From NCBI RefSeq assembly GCF_003011965.1, contig NZ_PXWG01000024.1, positions 1-64,000 of the forward strand: a stretch of DNA of 64,000 nucleotides, given 5' to 3'. The notes below the pieces were generated by a model. It was not told the origin of the DNA. It worked only from the letters and a program-made list of their open reading frames with translations, and made no database searches. Shown piece by piece: positions 58,451-64,000 of the stretch. A program made the position numbers and the translations under genes. The number at the start of each line of letters is the position of its first letter. The first letter of the stretch is position 1. Source of the stretch: Streptosporangium nondiastaticum (lineage in GTDB: Bacteria; Actinomycetota; Actinomycetes; Streptomycetales; Streptomycetaceae).

Positions 58451-59359
58451 ATGACACAGCCCCCCGAGCCACCGCCGGTCCTCGCCCGGATCGAGCCCGC
58501 GGACGGCGTCACGCTCGTCGCCCGCGTCCTGGAGCACCCGGACCCGGGCCGGCCGGTGGCCGTGGTCCTGCCCGCCATGGGCGCCGCCGCCCGCTTCTAC
58601 CTGCCGTTCGCCCGCGCCCTGCACAAAGAGGGACTCACGGTGGTCACGGCCGACCTGCGCGGGCAGGGCGAGGCGACCCCGGCGGTGGCCCGCGGCGTCC
58701 GGTTCGGCTACCGAGAACTGACCGAGGAGGACCTGCCGGCCCTCGTCGCGGCCGTCCGCTCCGCCCTCCCCGGCCGCCCCCTCGTCCTCGTCGGCCACAG
58801 CCTCGGCGGACAGCTGGCCCTGCTGTACGCGGCAGCCGGACGCGAACCCGTCGACGCCGTCGTCCTGGTCGCCGCCGGCTCCGTCTGGTACCGCAGCTTC
58901 GGCGGCCTGCTCGGCCTGCGCAACCTCGCCGCCGGCCAGCTGTTCGCCGCCCTCGCCACCGCACTCGGCTACTGGCCCGGCGAACGGTTCGGCTTCGGCG
59001 GCACCCAAACCACCGGCGTCATGCGCGACTGGGCCCGGCAGGGCCGCACCGGCCGCTACCGCATCACCGGCAGCACCACCGACTACGAACAGGCGCTCGG
59101 CCGGCTCGGGCTGCCGCTGCTCGCCATCGGCGTGGACAACGACACCCTCGCCCCGCCCGGCTCGCGCGAACACCTGCTGTCCAAGGCGCCGCGCGCCGCG
59201 CTCGACCGCTGGCAGTACACGACGGACGCCGCCGGCGGAAAGCGCATCGACCACTTCCGCTGGGTCCGCCACAACGCGGCGCTGTGCGCACACCTCGCCC
59301 AGTGGGTGCTGAAGGCCACCGCCGCACCGTCCGGAAGGAGCGACCCCGATGCCCGTTGA
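58451..59359 (+). CDS. Alpha/beta hydrolase, possible thioesterase
   Basis: The 302-aa protein has the nucleophile elbow GHSLGG (Ser117), an oxyanion-type LPAMGAAARFY loop, an acid in GVDNDTLAPP and a closing histidine in KRIDHFRWVRH. It resembles serum-type or acyl hydrolases that act on esters and thioesters. A GTG at 58445 overlaps the radical SAM stop and is an alternative start 6 bases upstream. It may release the finished chain from the ACP. Confidence 0.85.
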   Translation: MTQPPEPPPVLARIEPADGVTLVARVLEHPDPGRPVAVVLPAMGAAARFYLPFARALHKEGLTVVTADLRGQGEATPAVARGVRFGYRELTEEDLPALVAAVRSALPGRPLVLVGHSLGGQLALLYAAAGREPVDAVVLVAAGSVWYRSFGGLLGLRNLAAGQLFAALATALGYWPGERFGFGGTQTTGVMRDWARQGRTGRYRITGSTTDYEQALGRLGLPLLAIGVDNDTLAPPGSREHLLSKAPRAALDRWQYTTDAAGGKRIDHFRWVRHNAALCAHLAQWVLKATAAPSGRSDPDAR

Positions 59360-60764
59360 GCCGCCCGCAGTGCCCGGCTCCCCCCGCGTGATCGTCGTGG
59401 GCGGCGGCTGGTCGGGCATCGCCGCCGCCTGGAACCTGCACCGCGCCGGCGCCCGCCCCCTCCTCCTCGACGAACAGCCCGCCCTCGGCGGCCGCTCCGC
59501 GGCGGCCCCGCTCGGCTCCCGCACCGTGACCCTCGGCGGCAAGAACATCGGCCGCAAATACGCCTCCTTCCGCGCGTTCGCCGCCGCCATGGGCGCCCGC
59601 GACGCCGACTGGGAGCACTTCGGCATCAACTCCTCCCGCATCGAGAACGGCCGCGTCCGCACCGTCGACAGCACCAGCCGGGCCGTGAGCCTGGCCGGAC
59701 TGCTGTCCGGCGTCCCCCTCCGCGACCTGGCCAGGATCCTGCGCCTCGCCCGCTACGTCCGCAGCGACCGCGCCAACGCCTTCCTCGCCGGCCCCGAGTT
59801 CGACCGCCTGGCCGCCCGCACCGGCGACCCCGCCCTCTCGGCGTACTTCGGGCCCGTCCTGCAGGAGCGGCTGCTGCGCCCCGCCGTCGTCCGCATGAAC
59901 GGCGCCGAGCCCGACGAGACCCACCTGGGCACCTTCGGCACCAACCTCGGCATGCTCCTCGACAGCTTCGACCAGCTCATCGGCGGCTTCGACGGCATCC
60001 TCGACCGCTTCGCCGAAACCGTCGAGACCCGCACCCGCACCCGCGTCACGGCACTCGCCGTCGAGGACGGCCGCGTCACCGGCGTGCGCGCCGCCACCGG
60101 CGGCGCAACCTCCGAACTCGCGGCCGACGCCGTCGTCCTCGCCCTGCCCGCCCCCGCGGCCGCGGCGCTCCTGCACCCGCACCACCCGCAGCTCGCCCGC
60201 CTGCTGGGCCGCGTACGGTACTTTCCGGTGGCCGTCGTCGTCGCCGCGTACGACCGGCCGGTCTTCGACGAGCGCGTCCGCGCCCTCACCTTCCCGCCCG
60301 GCAGCCCCCTGAGCAACGCGGGCGCCTACGGGGTGGGGGACCGGCACCTCGTCCGGTACACCTTCAGCGGCCGCGCGGCCCGCGCCCTGCCCCATGCCGG
60401 GGACGGCCCGACGGATACGGACGGCCCGACGGATACGGATGGCCTGACGGACGCGGACGGCCTTACGAACGCGGACGGCCTGACCGACCTCGCCGAGAAG
60501 GAGCTCGGGGCCCACGTCGACCTCTCCGCGCCCCGCCGCACCGCCGCCGTCTCCGCCCGCTGGGAGCACGGCCTGTGCGCCTACTCCGCCTTCCACACCA
60601 CGACGCTCACCGCCCTCGCCGAACTCGCGAAGGACCTGCAGGGCCTGGCCCTGACCGGCGACTACGTACGGGGCGCGTCCGTCGAAGCCTGCTTCCGGGG
60701 CGCGTACGCGTCCACCGACGACCTCCTCCGCACGCTCATGCCCCTCCCGCGGCCCCCGGCCTGA
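59349..60764 (+). CDS. FAD-dependent oxidoreductase, amine-oxidase/protoporphyrinogen-oxidase-like
   Basis: The 471-aa protein opens with the dinucleotide motif VVGGGWSGIAAAWNL and the following LLLDEQPALGGRSA of flavin amine oxidases, phytoene desaturases and HemY-like enzymes. A family-typical FAD region (LALTGDYVRGASVEACFRGAYAS) closes it. Between is a five-unit hexapeptide repeat (GPTDTD / GLTDAD) that looks inserted in a surface loop. It may desaturate or oxidise the acyl product. The start overlaps the hydrolase gene by 11 bp; the end overlaps the convergent transferase gene by 29 bp. Confidence 0.85.
   Translation: MPVEPPAVPGSPRVIVVGGGWSGIAAAWNLHRAGARPLLLDEQPALGGRSAAAPLGSRTVTLGGKNIGRKYASFRAFAAAMGARDADWEHFGINSSRIENGRVRTVDSTSRAVSLAGLLSGVPLRDLARILRLARYVRSDRANAFLAGPEFDRLAARTGDPALSAYFGPVLQERLLRPAVVRMNGAEPDETHLGTFGTNLGMLLDSFDQLIGGFDGILDRFAETVETRTRTRVTALAVEDGRVTGVRAATGGATSELAADAVVLALPAPAAAALLHPHHPQLARLLGRVRYFPVAVVVAAYDRPVFDERVRALTFPPGSPLSNAGAYGVGDRHLVRYTFSGRAARALPHAGDGPTDTDGPTDTDGLTDADGLTNADGLTDLAEKELGAHVDLSAPRRTAAVSARWEHGLCAYSAFHTTTLTALAELAKDLQGLALTGDYVRGASVEACFRGAYASTDDLLRTLMPLPRPPA
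60405..60488 (+). repeat. In-frame 18-bp tandem repeat in the FAD enzyme gene
   Basis: Four full units and one partial unit based on GGCCCGACGGATACGGAC keep the reading frame. The first two differ by one base, while later units diverge, as expected for slippage and decay. Confidence 0.9.
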
Positions 60765-61392
60765 CGTCCAGCCGGGCGGCGGGCGCCCTGCAGGCCACCG
60801 CCGCCCGGTAGCCGCCCGGCGCCCCCAGGTCGCGCACCGTCCACAGCCCCACCGGGCCCAGCGCGGCGGGCAGCGCCAGGACCGCCGGCTCGCCGGGCCG
60901 CGCGCCCGGACCGGTCACGACCTCGGCGAGAGAACCCGGGAAACCACGCCCCCAGGCCTTCAGCACGGCCTCCTTGCGGGTCCACAGCCGGGCGAACTCG
61001 TCCGCCTCCCGCCCCGGCGCCGTGCCGCGCCAGGAGGCGGACTCCGAGGGCGCCAGGCACTCCTCGGCGAGCTCCCGCAGATGCGGCCGGGGGACGACGC
61101 GCTCCACGTCGACGCCCACAGGGCCGCCCGCGCACGCGGCCAGCACCACCACGCCGCCCGAGTGGCTGTAGCTCACGTACAGACCGGGATCGTGGGCGAG
61201 CCGAGGCTTCCCGGCCCGGCTCCGTTCCCACTGCACCCGCGCGGCCGGGGCCCGGAGCCGCTCGGCGAGCCGGCCGCGGACCCACGCCCGGGCCTCGGCG
61301 CGCAGCCGCCGCTTGCCGGCCGTGTCCCGGGGGACGTCCGCGCCGGTGCGCAGGACCACGGCCCACACGGTCACGAGCACACCGCGCGCCAT
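60736..61392 (-). CDS. Sfp-type 4'-phosphopantetheinyl transferase
   Basis: The 218-aa protein has the signature blocks GVDVERV and ARLWTRKEAVLKAWGRG, with the magnesium-binding Asp and Glu and catalytic Lys, and an SYSHSGG segment. It adds the phosphopantetheine arm to carrier proteins. I chose the ATG at 61392 because GGAAGGGG precedes it; GTGs at 61395-61401 are too near that site. It converges on the fatty-acyl cluster, so the ACP at 52628 is a likely target. The NRPS carriers and the free aryl carrier are others. Confidence 0.92.
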   Translation of the reverse strand: MARGVLVTVWAVVLRTGADVPRDTAGKRRLRAEARAWVRGRLAERLRAPAARVQWERSRAGKPRLAHDPGLYVSYSHSGGVVVLAACAGGPVGVDVERVVPRPHLRELAEECLAPSESASWRGTAPGREADEFARLWTRKEAVLKAWGRGFPGSLAEVVTGPGARPGEPAVLALPAALGPVGLWTVRDLGAPGGYRAAVACRAPAARLDVRPGAAGGA

Positions 61393-61416
61393 CCCCACCA
61401 CCCCTTCCGTGTGCCG

Positions 61417-63474
61417 CTACGCCACCCGGATCGCGGGGTCGCTCACCCCCGTCCCGCCGTTCTCCACGTGCCCGGCGAAGCGGCGCAGGAACGTGCCGTC
61501 CGTGTCGGAGACGACGGTCAGGTCGTACCAGCGCTTGCTGCGGCGCAGGTCCACAGCATGGACCAGCCGCCCGCCCGCGGGCACCCGGAACGTCTCCTTC
61601 GCCCCGCTGTAGGCGTCGGTGAGCGTCAGGCTGCAGGTGCTGCCGCCCGCGTTCGTCATCGTCAGCGTGATCCCGCCGGTGCCGGCGTCGTGACGGGCGG
61701 TCACTTCCGGCCCCGCCTTCCTGCCCGGTCCGCGGAAGGTGCGGAGGAAGCCGTTCGGGCCGAACACGGACAGGTCGTACGTGCCCTTGGAGTAGGCCGT
61801 GTTCCAGGTGTCCGAGAGCTGCTTGCCGGCTCCGGCCGTGTACGTCCACGGGCCGTCCGTCCGGTTGCCGGAGGTGACGGTGAAGCACACGCCCGCCGCG
61901 TCGCCGGCGCCGAACGCGAGAGTGAACCGCCCGGTGAACGGGGTCACCGAGCCGTCCACCAGCGGCGCGTACGGCAGCGGACGGGTGGGCCGCGAGCCCG
62001 CCTCCTGCGCGGGCAGGGAGGGGTCCGCGGGCGGCTTCGGCACGTAGTCGGGGTGCCGCTTGCGGTCCGGCGGCTCGTAGCCCGCGGTGTCCGGCAGGCC
62101 GGCCGGGTCCGTGTCGTGGAGGCCGAAGTCGAAGGCCGAGGTGAGGTCGCCGCAGACCGCACGGCGCCACGGCGAGATGTTGGGCTCGCGCACCCCGAAG
62201 CGGCGCTCCATGAAGCGGATGACCGAGGTGTGGTCGAAGACCTCCGAGCACACGAAGCCGCCGGTGCTCCACGGGGAGACCACGAGCATGGGCACGCGCT
62301 GCCCCAGCCCGTAGGGGCCCGCGCCGTAGCGGGCGTTGCCGCCGAAGACGTCGAGCGAGGCGTCGACCGTGGACAGGCCCCGGTCGGCGTTGGCGGGCGG
62401 GAACGGCGGCAGGACGTGGTCGAAGTAGCCGTCGTTCTCGTCGTACGTGATGAACAGGGCGGTCCTGCTCCACACCTCGGGGTTCGAGGTGAGGGCGTCC
62501 AGGACCTGGGAGATGTACCAGGCCCCGTAGTTGACCGGCCAGTTCGGGTGCTCGGAGAACGCCTCCGGGGCGGCGATCCAGGAGATCTGCGGCAGTTTGC
62601 CCGCCTTGACGTCCGCCTTGAGGACGTCGAAGTAGCCGCCGCCCTTCTTCACGTTCGTGCCGGTGCGCGCCTTCTCGTGGAGGGGCTCACCGGGCTTGGC
62701 GTTGCGGAAGCTGTTGAAGTAGAGGAGCGAGTTGTCGCCGTAGTTGCCGCGGTACGCGTCCTCGATCCAGCCCCAGGAGCCCGCCTTGTCGAGGCCGTCG
62801 CCCTCGTCCTGGTAGACCTTCCACGAGACGCCGGCCTTCTCCAGCCGCTCCGGGTACGTCGTCCAGTCGTAGCCCGCCTCCTCGTTGCCGAGGACCGGGC
62901 CGCCGCCCTTGCCGTCGTTGCCGGTGTGCCCCGTCCACAGGTAGTAGCGGTTGGGGTCGGTCGCGCCGATGAACGAGCAGTGGTAGGCGTCGCACACGGT
63001 GAACGCGTCGGCGAGCGCGTAGTGGAAGGGGATGTCCTCGCGCGTCAGGTAGGCCATCGTCCCGGTGCCCTTGGCGGGCAGCCACTGATCGTACCGGCCC
63101 TGGTTCCAGGCCTTGTGGCCGCCCTGCCAGTCGTGGTTGAGGCCCGCTATGAACTGCATGCCGAGGTTCTCGGCGTCCGGGTGGTAGGGGAGCACCTCCT
63201 TGGACCCGTCCGACTGGTACCACACCGGCTTGCCGCTGGGCAGGGACACCGGGCGCGGGTCGCCGAAGCCGCGCACGCCCTTCAGCGTGCCGAAGTAGTG
63301 GTCGAAGGAACGGTTCTCCTGCATCAGGACGACGATGTGCTCGACGTCCTGGATCGTTCCGGCACGACGGCGGGCCGGGATGGCGGCGGCGCGGTCGATG
63401 CTGCTCGACAGGGCCGCGTAGCCCGCGGTCGCGCCGGCGATCTGGAGGAACCGCCGCCGGTTGAGTTCAGGCAT
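61417..63474 (-). CDS. Tat-exported phosphocholine-specific phospholipase C
   Basis: The 685-aa protein starts with a Tat signal (ELNRRRFLQIAGATAGYAA). It contains the phosphoesterase family blocks HIVVLMQENRSFDHYFGTLKG, SFIGATDPNR, FITYDENDGYFDHVLPP and VPMLVVSPWSTGG, then two C-terminal beta-sandwich domains typical of non-hemolytic phospholipase C. It should cleave phosphatidylcholine-type lipids outside the cell; in this family phosphate limitation usually controls expression. The ATG at 63474 gives a proper signal; the longer frame adds 136 low-complexity residues. Confidence 0.92.
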   Translation of the reverse strand: MPELNRRRFLQIAGATAGYAALSSSIDRAAAIPARRRAGTIQDVEHIVVLMQENRSFDHYFGTLKGVRGFGDPRPVSLPSGKPVWYQSDGSKEVLPYHPDAENLGMQFIAGLNHDWQGGHKAWNQGRYDQWLPAKGTGTMAYLTREDIPFHYALADAFTVCDAYHCSFIGATDPNRYYLWTGHTGNDGKGGGPVLGNEEAGYDWTTYPERLEKAGVSWKVYQDEGDGLDKAGSWGWIEDAYRGNYGDNSLLYFNSFRNAKPGEPLHEKARTGTNVKKGGGYFDVLKADVKAGKLPQISWIAAPEAFSEHPNWPVNYGAWYISQVLDALTSNPEVWSRTALFITYDENDGYFDHVLPPFPPANADRGLSTVDASLDVFGGNARYGAGPYGLGQRVPMLVVSPWSTGGFVCSEVFDHTSVIRFMERRFGVREPNISPWRRAVCGDLTSAFDFGLHDTDPAGLPDTAGYEPPDRKRHPDYVPKPPADPSLPAQEAGSRPTRPLPYAPLVDGSVTPFTGRFTLAFGAGDAAGVCFTVTSGNRTDGPWTYTAGAGKQLSDTWNTAYSKGTYDLSVFGPNGFLRTFRGPGRKAGPEVTARHDAGTGGITLTMTNAGGSTCSLTLTDAYSGAKETFRVPAGGRLVHAVDLRRSKRWYDLTVVSDTDGTFLRRFAGHVENGGTGVSDPAIRVA

Positions 63475-64000
63475 GGGTGTGAGGACCTCTTGGGGAGTGG
63501 GGACGGGAACCGGTTGCTCCAAGAGCAGCGAGCGCCGGGGACGGGGCCGTGTCGTCGGTGTGACGGAGGGCGGTACGCGAGGCGAACGTAGCGGACGGGC
63601 CGTGAGAAGGGGAGTCCTTGGGGCGTACGGGGGTGGGCTTGGAGGAGGGGTGCCCTCGGGGCCTGTCGGCCCGGGGCCGGAGGCTCCCAGGGCGTATCCG
63701 CCCGCCTTCCTCCCCTCTATGGCTGTCGCCCGGCCTGCCCGGACCTGCGTCACGGCGGCGACACCGGCTCGCCGCGACGGCTCGTCATCATGTCCCGGCC
63801 CCGCGACCGGTGGCTGTCGCCCGGTCCGGCCGGGTCTGGGCTGCGGCGGTGACGACGGCTCGCCGCGCCGGCTCGTCACCATGACGGCGGGGGCGGCGGA
63901 ATCCGCGGGCAGTCGGCGTCGGAACCGGCACCGATGCCGGCGTTGTCACGCGCCGGGCGGCCTCAGAGCCGGCGGTCGCCCGTCCTGTCGCAGGACAGCG
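63475..64000. other. Gene-free end of window with an imperfect direct repeat
   Basis: Upstream of the phospholipase gene I see no supported gene. Two imperfect copies of a block of about 73 bp (63721-63795 and 63812-63884) begin with GGCTGTCGCCCGG and end with GGCTCGTCAYCATG. A phosphate-control (PhoP) box might be expected here, but I could not point to one with confidence. Confidence 0.55.

Noticed and set aside
51704..61392. Reading the fatty-acyl cluster as a type II aromatic polyketide cluster
   Set aside because: Only one KAS II-like protein is present, with no chain-length factor, cyclase or aromatase, and an enoyl reductase is included.

Overview
The DNA is very GC-rich with strong G/C bias at third codon positions. 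It has GTG starts, translationally coupled overlaps (ATGA, GTGA), DtxR/DmdR-type iron boxes, an AfsA-family protein, a SpoIIE-type PP2C phosphatase and large NRPS genes. All of this points to a Streptomyces or very close actinomycete chromosome. No rRNA, tRNA, CRISPR array, transposase or dedicated transcription regulator gene was seen in the 64 kb.

Layout. (1) 1-3442, minus strand: a compact four-gene operon. It encodes a 65-aa peptide with ten cysteines in its last 36 residues, a MauE/DoxX-like membrane protein, a membrane-anchored TlpA-like thioredoxin (CGPC) and an ABC exporter. It reads as a candidate system for making and exporting a disulfide-rich peptide. (2) 4236-5075: a secreted protein. 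(3) 5172-43697: a siderophore island. An iron box precedes argC-argJ-argB-argD (ornithine supply). A perfect iron box precedes an ornithine N5-monooxygenase. Then come an aryl-carrier-like protein, a siderophore-binding lipoprotein, two NRPSs (six modules, no thioesterase), an MbtH-like protein and a heterodimeric ABC exporter. A third iron box precedes a siderophore-interacting reductase and two FecCD-type permeases. A fourth iron box precedes an acetyltransferase resembling N-acetylglutamate synthase. (4) 43799-51561: ordinary genes (small hydrophilic protein, DUF2127-like protein, TIGR03083-type protein, CsbD-like protein, sensor PP2C phosphatase, MFS transporter, enoyl-CoA hydratase/isomerase). 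(5) 51704-61392: a tightly coupled set with 3-ketoacyl reductase, ACP, KAS II, enoyl reductase, AfsA-like hotdog protein, KAS III, HemN-like radical SAM enzyme, alpha/beta hydrolase and FAD-dependent oxidoreductase, with a convergent Sfp-type phosphopantetheinyl transferase. It looks like an unassigned type II fatty-acyl pathway. (6) 61417-63474: a Tat-exported phospholipase C.

How the siderophore island should work. Adenylation codes read by eye give Ser(E) - basic residue, probably Orn - Ser(E) - Ser - N5-hydroxyOrn - N5-hydroxyOrn. The first condensation domain is EntF-like, and a free carrier resembles the EntB aryl-carrier domain, so an aryl cap such as 2,3-dihydroxybenzoate is likely. 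No aryl acid synthesis or activation gene is present, so that part must come from elsewhere in the genome. From memory this closely resembles the catecholate-hydroxamate qinichelin cluster of Streptomyces sp. MBT76, so the NRPS product may not be new. The ArgA-like acetyltransferase plus ArgBCDJ would give a nearly complete glutamate-to-ornithine pathway under iron control.

The two parts I could not match to a described system are the cysteine-rich peptide operon and the fatty-acyl/radical-SAM/AfsA cluster.
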